Source: Takakia lepidozioides (taxonomy: Eukaryota; Streptophyta; Takakiopsida; Takakiales; Takakiaceae). Taken from it: DNA of 64,000 nucleotides. Below, in pieces: positions 33,291 through 44,518 of this stretch. The translations under genes and the position numbers were made by a program. The notes below the pieces were generated by a model that saw nothing but the letters and a program-made list of their open reading frames with translations, had not been told where the DNA came from and made no database searches. The first letter of the stretch is position 1. Each line of letters begins with the position of its first letter. The stretch is taken from the NCBI GenBank assembly GCA_030704615.1, contig CM060733.1, forward strand, positions 4,898,001 through 4,962,000, written 5' to 3'.

Positions 33291-35075
33291 AAAAAAAGAA
33301 AAAAAGAAAAAAAGAAGAAACCCTATTTTGAAGTGCAAAACTCTCAAGCCAAAGCTCTCAGAAAACATCTTCATCTCAGTTTTTCAATGCAGGGAAGCAT
33401 GAAATGTTTTGAAAACAAAACTCAGTGCCAGTACCCATGTGGTTGTGGAACGTTGATAAAATGACAAGCTGCAAGTGGGGGAAGAGATGAATGACATGCA
33501 GTGGGATATGAAGGGATCCTGCTGGCAAATGCAGGGAGCCCCTCACACGTGCCGGAAGCGAATCCCAGTCAATGCAGCAGCATAGCAGCCATTATTCCCA
33601 AGCACCTTGACTCCCTGGAGGAGGGTGTGGCCCACTGTGTGTCCACACCCCACACATTTGAGCTGGGCTTTTCTGTCTGTCATTTGTCGGTGTTCTACTC
33701 TCTTTCTGCTGCACCAGGTTAAACCTATCTAAGATTTTACTGGTGGGTTTCAATTTTACACTGTCTTCTGTGGTGAGTTCTCCGTTTTGTCAAAATTGCC
33801 TTTCGTTTTTCTCCCAATTCTATAATAGGGCTACAAGCCCTCTGTTCTCTTAAAAAACAAAAAACAAAATTGGGTTTCAATTTTCTCCCAATTTTCTTAT
33901 TGGATGTCATTTCATGATGTCGTCTAAAGGTGGGCGCAACGGTTCCGTGTGGCATCCACGCGCGGCAGCAGGCCCACATTTCACTGAAACATGCAAGTGT
34001 TGTCGCGCACCAGTGTTCGACATCAAATCATCGCATGGTGACGACATCCATCGCGGTTGGTTATAAGGACATGTGTGAGCTATCGCACTAGTCACACATG
34101 CCACCATGAGATTCGATTGGCCAACTCTAACATTCCAGTCAAACACGAAAATTTCATACCCGGGCTGGGATTTCGAGCCAACAGTGTCGTCCCAGTTTGC
34201 ATACTGTTAGGCAGCTCGAACGTTCCAGTCAAACATTACAAATTTGTCGGGCTGGGATTTTGGACGAATGCAGTGAGAGTAAGTTTGGTTATTAGTGTGC
34301 CTATGTGCGAAAGCGCGCACGAAAGATGGGACATAAAGTGACAGGAAAGAAGGGCAGGAGGTAGCACCACCATCTCCAGCGATGTTGCAGCCCATTATTA
34401 CTTAATGCGGCTCATTTATAATCCCATATCGTTTGGCGTGAAGGGGCAGGACAACTTGAATATAACGGACCAACGGACACTGCTCCTCTTATTTTCCGTA
34501 TTACAGTTACCACTTTTACACTCGCAGAATGTCCCAAGTACAATACCATTCACTACTCCTATACACAGTAATAATGGATGCAATGTTGTTTTTTTAAAGC
34601 TGCATTTTGATGCTTGCGCCATTATTCCTTCTCTTGTAAAAAAAGGGGCAGACCAAGAGACAATATATATATATATATATATTTAATTATTATTTTTGTT
34701 TTAATGGCTAAAATTAAGTCATTCCAGAGAAAGTATGGCATGACGAACTTAGTGGGAAGTCGGTGCACTCATGATGGCCAATATTAATATCGTTTCTATC
34801 TTTTCTTATGTTTTCTGAGAATGAATCAAAGGCGTGATGCAGGAATATAAAAGAACGGAACATCATATTTATATAGAGCCATGTATATTATATTAGGGCC
34901 CCTGTTCTAAAAAGAATAAAGAATAAAAAATAAATATTACGCTAGTTTTCCAAAATACGTACTACACAAAAGATACACGGATAACTATACATTCACTTTT
35001 CACACAAGCATTTCGCTCTGACGTTGAGTAAATGATAACAATAAAAGCAATGATAATAATAAGAGTAATAATGAA
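33291..35075. other. Intergenic DNA; short internal duplication at 34130-34265
   Basis: CCAGTCAAACA..AATTT..CGGGCTGGGATTT occurs twice about 85 bp apart. A (TA)n run is at 34661-34682. No gene is supported. Confidence 0.45.
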
Positions 35076-35077
35076 AC

Positions 35078-35250
35078 GCGGGGGGGGCGGGGAAGGCGTG
35101 AGGCGCGGGCAGCGCAGGCAGCATGTCGCGCAGCCGGCGCGTGACGCAGCCGTGCCGTCGGTGCCGACCCATTTATCACCCGCGCGCCACGCCGATGATT
35201 GGCCCGGCCCGCCTGCGGGCGACCAACCAACCCGGGCCCGGTCTGCCCTA
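35078..35250. other. Short GC-rich, CpG-rich island
   Basis: About 170 bp of dense CG (GCGCGGGCAGCGCAGG, GCCGGCGCGTGACGCAGCC) inside AT-rich DNA, starting with a G run. The two open frames on opposite strands are composition artefacts. It may be a regulatory island or a fragment of a GC-rich repeat. Confidence 0.4.
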
Positions 35251-35876
35251 TCTGGGCTGCCCACTGAATCTTTTTTTCTGCAGATCTCTGGTTTAGCCAG
35301 ACTGGCGAGGTATTTTAGGTGTGTGTAGTATATGTTTTGCCATATTTGTTTTTTCTTCTTTTTACCATAATGCCATTCAATTAATCGAGCAAAGTAGGCA
35401 AGACAGAACTTTATGGAAAATTTGCCAAATAATAGGGAATTTGAAGGGAACTTTAATTATTATTATATGGAGGCTTGGAAATTTGGGTGGGAGACGACGG
35501 TGGGTTATGAAGTGGGCTATTTTACTGGAATAATGGGATGGAGCAGTTAATGGGGAAAGCCATGAATCTAGGAGCAAATCCCAGGTGCATTTAAATTGTG
35601 GAAATTATTAGCGTCGATATACTTTCATTCCTTGGTAGGGTTAAATGCTACTCGGTGAAGACGGTAATGACATTCTCTCCATTTCATTCCGAGGCGAACA
35701 CGAGGGGACACCCTTTCAATAATTATTTCCAATACTTGTGAGGCTCTTCGCCACAATGTTGATAGATAGATAGTCATATTCCTTTCCATTTATACATACA
35801 ATGATCATTTGGAAGACGCACCCACGTTAATAATGCTTTTCTATTTTCATAAATTTTCAATCTATTTCCACCCAAT

Positions 35877-36006
35877 GCTTCGAATGTAGGATAAGTATTT
35901 AAACGGCCGGAACGTGGCAACAGACATGCAACCCTCAAATCGCTTCGAATGTATGATAAGTATTAAACGGCCGGAACGCGGCAATAGACATGCACCCCTC
36001 AAAGCA
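35877..36006 (+). repeat. Two-copy 65-bp tandem duplication
   Basis: GCTTCGAATGTA..GATAAGTAT..AAACGGCCGGAACG begins at 35877 and again at 35942 with few differences. Confidence 0.9.
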
Positions 36007-36339
36007 CGACGCACCACCGATGCTCTTCCAACCCTCTCCTTTCAATAATAGAATATCATCTCAATTTCATTTCACACCACATAAATTCTCAGGGCCCAAT
36101 CTCTCTCCCTACTTAAATATTTTCCTTGGACTCTTAATTTGATGAACAGCCTGGGCCTCCGTCCCCAACAAGTTTATTTAAGAAAATAAAAAATAAAAAC
36201 TCTTTAATTTCGCATATTCTCCGGATTCACACTGCAGCACTAATAATGAACTCTTTTCGTTCCCTTCAACTTACAGCACGGAAATCAATATTCGTAAATC
36301 ATTATATATATTCTTAATTCATTATAGTATCCGTCCCCT

Positions 36340-36960
36340 CTCGCGCCGGGGGACATTATCCAAACAGCACACCTGTCCCAACGACACGTGTGAGGGCCGG
36401 GGGGGGCAGCAAAGCGCCCAGGTAGTTAGGGGGGGCTATATAGTAGGCGGCGGGCAGACACGTACATCCCGAGGCGGCGCACATGGCCGCAAACGATATG
36501 GGATAAATGGTTTACTTTATTACCACCACGCCATGCCCCAATATATCCCTGCCTCACGTTGCTGCTGCCCGTCTAGCATGTACCTACCTGCCATGCTTTC
36601 CACCCCTCCCTTTTGTACCTGCCATACTTAATCTACATCAACCTGTACCTTGTCCTTTATTGGGGCGCCGTGCCCTGTCGCCCTTTGAAACCCCGGGCTG
36701 TGCTCTGCTGGCCTGCCCCTGCCTTACTAATGTTGGGCTTTCCGTGGCTGAGTCGTCAACCAGGAAATGAACGAGGCCTCTATAAATATAGCCTTTCTAT
36801 TATTATTGTTCCTCCCTTGACTCCGCTGCCCAAGCCCCTCTGCCTCATCACTGCTCTCCCGCTCAATCATTCCTCCATTTTTAGGACAGCTATCATCACA
36901 CTTTGGGACTCCTGACTCATCATTTGAATGCTTGTTTAGCACCGATGGGAGTAATTACCT
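36340..36960 (+). other. GC-rich stretch with TATA-like motif and no confident gene
   Basis: A GC-rich, G-run-containing block includes CACACCTGTCCC, ACACGTGT (a palindromic G-box-like core) and GGCTATATAGTAGG (about 36435-36448), then mostly pyrimidine-rich sequence. It looks promoter-like, but no downstream reading frame shows recognisable domains. A non-coding transcript is possible. Confidence 0.3.
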
Positions 36961-36983
36961 CATTTGGTTTTGCTATCCCTGTT

Positions 36984-37151
36984 TTTTCCAAAAATTTATA
37001 AATTGCCCAGGTTTTTTTCCTAAAAGATAAGAGGGGATGGTAGCCCTCATAGTGTATTAAAAAGGTAAGGAAAAAATTGCCCACTTAAAAAAAAAAAAAT
37101 TATAGGAGAAAGGGGAGGAAGCCCAGGTTTCCATGACCAAAAAAAAAGAAA
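36984..37151 (+). mobile_element. 168-bp poly(A)-ended retro-insertion with 14-bp target duplication
   Basis: The sequence TTGCTATCCCTGTT occurs at 36970-36983 and 37152-37165, exactly bracketing 168 bp that ends in an A-rich tail. This is the signature of target-primed reverse transcription by a LINE. The insert has no clear tRNA boxes, so its parent RNA is unknown. Confidence 0.75.
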
Positions 37152-37165
37152 TTGCTATCCCTGTT

Positions 37166-40100
37166 CTGTGTCTTAATTAGACATGCCACTTTGCTGGGCC
37201 CCTGAAGACCCATTTGCTAATCTAATAGTAATGGGTTTTTTTGGTTCATTTTCTTGTATAGCACCATCTAGTTGAAGTATCAGATCTTATTTTTGAGTCA
37301 GTCACATTCAGTCACTCCCAAGAGGAAGCATGGCCTCAAATATTAATATAAAAATTAAGTGATATTTATATTTTAGTTGGACTTGCTTGCTGGCTAGACC
37401 TAACACCTAACGTACAGAGTACAAACGTGCAAAGCAAGCCTCACCCATTTGAGTGGTAGACGTATGAGTAGCAGCTATTGGAGCAAAACCCTAATATAAT
37501 AACTTGCTCATTACATTTCTAAAGCTGCAACTTACTAATGATACCCCAATTTAATAAGCAGGCTTATTGTAGACAATGGGGTTTGTTAAGTGATAAAGCA
37601 ATGCGATGAATATAATAAGTAGGACATCCCAAAAGTCCAGTTCATTGCGAAACATGCCCTGGATTTGTGGCCTGACTGGGAACTTTCCAAATCCCTGATA
37701 TAGAAACGAGCAGATCTGCTGGCTCCTACCAGTTGGCTCAAAAAGCTGCAGCTTACCAATGATCCATAACTGAATAATGGATGCCCTAATAATAGACAAG
37801 AGAGACGGCTCCTTGAGCATGGACGCAGTTCAGCCACGTTGCCTTGTATGTCCTGTGCTTTCACCTCCACAACTCGTCTGGGCTTGGAGTTTGGACAACC
37901 CCCAATTACCCACTAATTCAGAGATTAGAACTGATTAGGAGTGTTTTCAGTTGGTAAGCAAATTGTTAGTTGGTGGTAGGTAGACTAATAAGCGTCACTT
38001 GCTTTAAAAAATAAAAATAAACAGGTCACTGCCTAAACCCTGATGAGTATATTCATGATGATTGTGGTTGAGCTGACTGAGGGATTTGCTCACACAAGGG
38101 GAGCCATAATTTCACATCTTGGGTATGGCCAGTCTGGCCTTCCCTCAATAGAAAGTTTGGTTACCTGATTTTGCCAGTTATAAGACTGTCCAGACTGTGG
38201 GCAAATCTGATCTAGTGGGTGGTGGATGGTAACTTTGTTTTGTGAAAGGAGGAGTAGAATTAGGAGAGGTGAGCCTGATTAGTGAGAAATTAGTTGTGTG
38301 TACTGTGAGCGGTTTATGAAGGGATTAAAGAGGCCCACATCCACATTGCTACACAATCCAAGTACTGTTCAGTGCTGCGACGTCAGTGTACTGTTGCAAT
38401 CCCATAAAGCCGAAATTGCAGGCAGAGTTATGGTCTATCCTGCAAGGCACAATTTCAGAGTACCGCTCATATTCACTGACCCAGTTTCACTGCCACTCCC
38501 GCTAGTGATGAACCGTCAAACCAGTACCCTACTATTGCTGCCTGCCAAGTGCTGATTAATATATCTTTTGGTGCACTAACTCATTGTATGAAGTTATCAA
38601 AGTTATGGGTTTCCACCAATGTCCAGCTCATACTGTGACTCCTTGATATTTTGATGGATTCTGCTGATATTTGAAGAAGGCAGCTGATTCACAAGCCACA
38701 CAGTAGAATAACTGGGCCCAAGATTAGGCTGCACCTCTCCTATTTGTGAGTAGAGCCAGAGTGTATTATGATGAAGGGGCTTTGCATCTTCTGTGAGTAC
38801 GATTCTGAGTACTGGGGAAGGCTGATTTGTAGGGTGAAAACTTGAATATCGGAGACGGAGTGAAAGTTTTGCAGCCACATTTTGCACAATCTATTTTGAC
38901 TATTAATACTTGGGTGCAGGTACCATATGCACGTGGAAGGCGAAGGTAGGACATAAAGACAGGGCTCATTTATTATGTCCTTTTTACTCCTTCCGTTTCG
39001 TCCAACTGCTCCTGCAATCCCTGTCCTGTGTAACTGGGCTTTCCTGGGTGCTATATTTGTCCCTGACAGTCCTGCCTTACACTCCGAGCAAAAAGCAAGC
39101 AAAAGGAGGGGACTATTTAGGGATGACTTGTTGATAAGGAGACACCTCCTCCCCCACTTTTTCCAAGTAAAAGACAAAACACGAGTCTGCCTTTACTGTG
39201 GTCGGCACTCTTCCTTTATGCCTTCGGCGGTAAGGCGTGTTGTGACATGAATAATTTTTTTGTTCATGTTATTCCTCTTATTCCATCTTATTGTTCATCG
39301 ATCTGAATGCCTAAAAATTGCAACCCAACAGCAATACTTCAACGATCAACACCAGAATAACACCTTGCAATCCTCTAAAAATGCAAGTATGTGATGTGCT
39401 TAGGGTCATGTCGCTTAACTTGGAGTGTCCGTGACCCCCTTACCGTCACTTTTGTGATGGTGCTTGTTGCATTTTTAGATGATTTGCATTGCACGTTTGG
39501 GAGACGGTGGAGATTGATACATTATAAGATTGTTGTCAGCACATCATATAAAGATTTTTCGTTGCTTCAACAAGGTCTCGCATACCATATTTCCCAACTC
39601 TGAATCTTTACATATTTAGGTCCCAAGACTTTTCAACAGGCTCTCTCAATAATAACAAACCACTATCGACATATTAAAAAGCAACTGTGCAACAAACTGC
39701 TTACAACATCATCCTCACAGGCTCATACATATGTCACACCACTAGAATTATCATCTGCAACACAATTTCCACCACCATTTTACTGATGAACCAAATCGAA
39801 AGGTAGCAACTTGTAACTTTGCAAACAAAAAAAACCTTTGAAATGTTACCACCCTACTGTAATGTTCTACAGTAGTCAAAAGTCAAAGAAGGAGAGTAAC
39901 TTGGAGTGAGGTAAAGAGAAGCAAGTGAGACTGTAGTGAGCAGAAGAGCAGCAGGCTATAATAGGACAGTACCAAAGATTGCTAGTGATTCACTATATAT
40001 TTAGTCACTTGGACTCACTACCCACCCATAATACTCTGTCCCTTCACCCAGTCACACTGAATTATTTTTAGGACCGTGACAAAGCACTCACCCTTGCTCG

Positions 40101-40880
40101 TGCCCTAAATACGGCAACTTCTAACCCAAGTAACATGCCTGCTAATTTTGAGACCAGCACAGGGAGCCGCCGTCTAGTCAGGTTGACCAGGGTTAGTGAC
40201 GCTGACCAGTGGCTTCCGCTATATCCAGCACTAATTCTGACTCCCTAATCATTTGCCGCACTGGAACTGTGACTGCCGCTGTTTTTAGTGTCGGAGCAGC
40301 TAAATAATGCGGGGGGTTTTAGCCTAACCAGGTACCGTGACAGTGAGGGTGGCACCCGGTTACCACTATTAACTATGATTAGCTGGGGTCTTAATTAATC
40401 ATTAGGGCACAAACTACACTGCGCGGCGGGCCGCCCAGAATGATCACCCGTGACGTGGCCCCTGGTCGATCCATCCCTCCTCTGTGTTGTCCGAACAGGG
40501 CATTCCCGACGTCGGAAAGAAAGAAAATCCGGGGAATTGTAAAGTGATAGATTTTTTCATAGTTGTGGATGAAAACAATTTACTGTATGATTTGTAAGTT
40601 AAAGAAAAGTTAGATGATGACTATAACAGAATTTTCCATCCTAGGCAGATTGATAGAGATGGGAATTCTGTGTGGATGAAAAATAGGCTCCATCGATTTT
40701 ATTTTTTTCACGTCGATGATGGAGGTCATTCACAAGCAGACAAATTAGCATGCCCGACGATTATGATGAAATACTTGATATTTTCTAAGGAGCACAGGCC
40801 GAGTTTTGGAGAGAGAAAGACTATTACTTTTACTATTATTATTATGAAATTTACTAGATTCATAATGTACTTTATTTGGA
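37166..40880. other. Long intergenic stretch without a supported gene
   Basis: Open frames here (for example 38740-39177 minus, 38975-39250 plus) overlap on both strands, lack domains and lack coherent splice sites. A GC-rich patch lies at about 40410-40500. Nothing further is recognised. Confidence 0.4.
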
Positions 40881-40887
40881 TATAGTG

Positions 40888-41030
40888 AAGCAAGGGATAG
40901 ATATGAACAAATAGAGTGCCCAATGGCGAAACGCCCATCGGTAGGTCGGTTTATACTAAAGCAAGGGATAGATATGCACAAGTAGAGTGCCCAATGACGA
41001 AACGCACATCGGTTAGGTCGGTAGGAACTG
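40888..41030 (+). repeat. Two-copy 71-bp tandem duplication
   Basis: AAGCAAGGGATAGATATG starts at 40888 and 40959, each followed by AGAGTGCCCAATG and CATCGGT..AGGTCGGT. Confidence 0.9.
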
Positions 41031-41073
41031 TAAATTGTCATCGGTTTTTGACATTGTAGGTTTCATAGCATAA

Positions 41074-41300
41074 ATCTTAGTGTTGGTGGACTATCGTTTT
41101 CTTGGATAAAAGCAAGTGATACGTATGTGTATGATCACCATCATCCGTAGTGAAGCCCAGATGAGAAGCATTTGCATCGTCATCGGTTTTTCTTGTAACG
41201 ACAAGGTTATTGATTAGATCTTAGTGTTGGTGGACTATTGTTTTCTTAGATAAAAGCAAGTGATACGTATGAGTATGATCACCATCATCGGTAGTGAAGC
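41074..41300 (+). repeat. Two-copy 144-bp tandem duplication
   Basis: ATCTTAGTGTTGGTGGACTA begins near 41075 and again 144 bp later, followed in both by GCAAGTGATACGTATG and GATCACCATCATC. It directly follows the 71-bp duplication. Confidence 0.9.
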
Positions 41301-41679
41301 CCATTTACAAACTTGGGGAATCCTCCCACACACAAATCTTGTCACCCCGACCCACAAAAAGACCGGCATGACGTATTATTATTATTTTGTCCGGTGTTTC
41401 ACTTGCCCACGTCCCCTGAACGCATTACAAACTCTTGTTGTAATTATGTTTTTTAAATTCAATAATTTCTAAAAAAGGCAGAAAAAAGATGCATTATTTA
41501 CTTTGGTCGCTGTCACTTGTTATTATTACCCCAAACCGCATCATGCACAACCTATAATTAACACACTAATTAACCACGACCGACCGCGCCGCTATCCAGA
41601 TCACAGCAAGAAAAACATAGAGACCAACATTTGTCACATTCTCGCCGGTCTTCCGCTCAGATTATCCAACATCTCACAA

Positions 41680-41775
41680 AAACAAAAGTTTCATAATTAT
41701 ATTTATCAAATTTATTTAAAAAAAAGTTTCATAATTATATTTATCTATTTATTTAAAACAAAAGTTTCATAATCA
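41680..41775 (+). repeat. ~40-bp AT-rich tandem repeat, 2.5 units
   Basis: GTTTCATAATTATATTTATC recurs, with an A-rich spacer and a partial third unit GTTTCATAAT. Confidence 0.8.
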
Positions 41776-41837
41776 TTCAAGAAAATCGGCCACCCCCCTA
41801 TTTTGCTATTTACTAGTTACTAGTTACTACCACCCCC

Positions 41838-42429
41838 CATATATAACATGCCCTATTTCCACATTATTTATAATTTTACCTGGGAGGCAAGGGCAGGAAT
41901 CGCGACGTGAGAGTAAAAAACGTGAAACTGCAGACGTGGGCTCAACTCGAGTGCATGAAATGCATGTGCTCTCATCTATTTTTACGGCCCGCGGGCAGGC
42001 CAGCCCCGGGCAGCAATGCCTATGCAAATGGCATGGGAGCGTGGATGGATGGATGGATGGATGGATGGAGGGACACAGACGCAGAGTCATCGCCGAGTCG
42101 TCTCGTAGAGCGCCAGCGAAACTGTGCGCACTGCGGGCCCGCCATCGCTGCGCTCTCTCGCACCTCCCACGCTGCTCGCTTGCCCTCCATTCCTCGCCTT
42201 CATAAGTAGCACAATCTCCTCATTGTTTCATCTCCGCAGGTTGCATCTGCAGTTGCGAGAAATCCACTCTGCAACTCCAGTGCTTGCTGTGTTGTATCCA
42301 GTGAGTGCTGTTGAGTTGTGGGAGGGTCTGGTATCCCCTTTGCTGTTTTGGGCTTAGCGGTGTATCGCTGAGAAGCAGCTCCAGGTGGGAGACGAAGGAG
42401 ATAGAGCTTTTGGGGAGAGGTTGGAATAC
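41838..42429 (+). promoter_or_regulatory. Promoter and 5'UTR region of the F-box gene
   Basis: A TATA-like CATATATAAC (41838-41847) is followed by a GC-rich, CT-rich leader. The leader contains a (GGAT)n microsatellite (42043-42068) and an ACGTG element (about 41935). A potential AG acceptor (CATCTCCGCAG, about 42240) suggests the leader may be spliced. The transcription start is not known. Confidence 0.4.
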
Positions 42430-44518
42430 ATGTGTGGTGGTAGTTCATCTACCGTCGCTGCCTGCCTTGGAATCGGCAGCGCACCGAGTGTGTGCGAGGT
42501 GGCTTGCGCTTCGGTTTCCCATTGTTCTCTGGCGTACCAAGTTTTGCGCCTGAGCGAACCTATGGCACCGTCGTCGTCTCCACGTGTTGGAGCTTTCCGA
42601 GCTTGCGTGAGGAACCGTGATCCCAATGACCCGACTTTTGCCTGCGAGGCTCCTGCGAGTAAGAGGTTCTGTGCAGCAGGCCTGGAGTTTTCAAAGGATG
42701 GGTTGAAGAAAGCGGGTAAAGAAAGTTTGGAATTTAAAGGTGGCCAGATTTGTAAGCTCTCGGAGGTGAGAGAAGCTGTCCCGATTGAGGTTGATGTGGT
42801 GAGATGTGAGGCTTCGGGGCCGGCCACTCCTCCTCCCCGTGAAGAGTGTGACCGGAAGCCGGGTCTGGGCTGGGACAGCCTTGAGCCAAGCATCATGGCG
42901 CGCATTTCCCGTTCTCTTTCCACGGCCGATTTGTGTCGCATGTCTCAGGTACTGTACTGTGCAGTTCACGCCTTGTGGAAGATATCGGGGGAATTCTGTG
43001 ACGTGCTTGCATTTCTCAACTTCAAACATACGCTGTGGAAGTTTCTCGCTTATCTTTCTCAGACGCGATGGTTAGAAATGTGTGGAGATAGAGGTAAATT
43101 AGAGGTTTTGTAGTGCCCAGCGATTAGTTAATCCGTTGTCTTGATCTTCAATCTGCCCAGCAGCTAGTGGAGTATTGTTTTGACGTGTTGTGTGTCTTGT
43201 AATGTGGGAACAGGTGAGCAAGCATTACCAGGAGTTGTGTACGAGGGATGACTTGTGGGAATGTCGGGCAGCCGAGAAGGGCTTCAGCAAAGCAGTAGCC
43301 TATGAAAGTTGGCTCTGGAATTACAAAACCGCCATCTCTGGCGTGCTGCATGCCTCTCCTCTTACAAGTGTCACGGAGTTTCAATTCTGCGGAGATGTGG
43401 CCATCGTTGATCCGTAAGTAAACAGTGTCTCACTTCAGATAGTCCTATGGAGTATATGCAGGTTGTCATTCACTTGGTTCCTGACAATTCTTGAAGGAAG
43501 AGGTTCTACGCAGTTCTACGCTCAAGTGGTACTAAAAGTTCTGACAATGATATGACTGTTTCTTTGCACAGATTCGAGCTTTTCTTCGCGGGAAAATCTA
43601 ACAAAGCCCGCCAGGCTGAGTTGAAGCACATAGTGAGGGAATTTAAGGACACCGACTTGGTGCTTACATATCGTGGCGTCCAAAGTGTTATCTTGCGTGC
43701 AAGCTGTGCCATTGACGATGACGAAAGTGCTTTCGAAGTCTTCCGAGGTGGTGATGAGGTGGGAGCTAATGTGACGAGCTCAGGAGTAGTGGCGGTGGTG
43801 CCCAAGAAACTAGTCGATCAATTTGTCGATGAGAACGGAGGTCTGCCCCTAGAGAATGCGGTTATTGTTGTGGGTGTTAATGGTGTTCTCCGGAGTAGCT
43901 TGGATGGAGATTTTATCCTCAGGCACCCGGAGCCTGTAAGGGGAACGCTTGTTGAGGTCCCATACAGCGGAGAGATGGACTACGCTGATGTCGTCTGCTC
44001 CACAGGTAGTTCTTTTGTCTGCTTCCTAGTCATATATGTAGTACCGGGTGTAGTGTCGGTTGGGGGAAGTATCCATGGATATTGCTCCCTTCGACTATTC
44101 AAAGTATTGTGATCAAATCTTTTGCACGTAAGGTGCACTACACCGTTCGCCCTTTGCGGCACAGGTCCTTGAAGCTCTGGCCTTTTATTTCTGGTGGTTG
44201 AGAAATTCATAACATTCCGGATGTTAGAAGCTGTCAATATTTTACTGATCCCTCCAGATTCCAATGAAGCCTGTGAAAGGAAGTCATGAATCAGTTGCAA
44301 ACTGATGCTTGTAAGTCGTACCTCCATTTGACTGACAGGCCGTACCCATACTCATTGCAGGTGGCAGTTGGACTGAAGATAGCGATAGTGAATACGACGA
44401 TGAGGAGTTGACGGAGGAAGAGATGGCAGAGGCGATGCAAGAACTCGAGGAAGAAAGTAGGACCTTCAATGTTGGACTCCTAGAGTTTTCGAAAGGCAAA
44501 GCTGCTCTATATTCATGA
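42430..44518 (+). CDS. F-box protein, four exons
   Basis: Exons 42430-42948, 43214-43413, 43572-44005 and 44361-44518, all with GT/AG borders and compatible phases, giving 436 residues. The first in-frame ATG is 42430; the ATG at 42562 (ACCTATGGC, better context, 392 residues) is an alternative start. Around residues 145-195, split by intron 1, the sequence reads LGWDSLEPSIMARISRSLS, then CRMSQ|VSKHYQELCTRDDLWE. This is the F-box pattern that docks on SKP1/ASK in SCF ubiquitin ligases. The rest (ELFFAGKSNKARQAELKHIV, LVLTYRGVQSVILRASC, GVVAVVPKKLVDQFVDENGG) has no Kelch, LRR or other substrate domain I recognise. The last exon is strongly acidic (SDSEYDDEELTEEE), followed by FNVGLLEFSKGKAAL. 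Probably a nuclear or cytosolic SCF adaptor; the substrate is unknown. Confidence 0.75.

Noticed and set aside
35000-35328. Overlapping Ala/Arg/Pro-rich open frames in the CpG-rich island
   Set aside because: They occur on both strands and reflect base composition; no start, splice site or domain supports them.
38603-39250. Possible gene from several overlapping open frames
   Set aside because: Frames overlap on both strands without domains or consistent splice sites.
42385-42430. GTG at 42385 as the F-box protein start
   Set aside because: A plant nuclear gene should start at ATG; the first in-frame ATG is 42430, with 42562 as an alternative.
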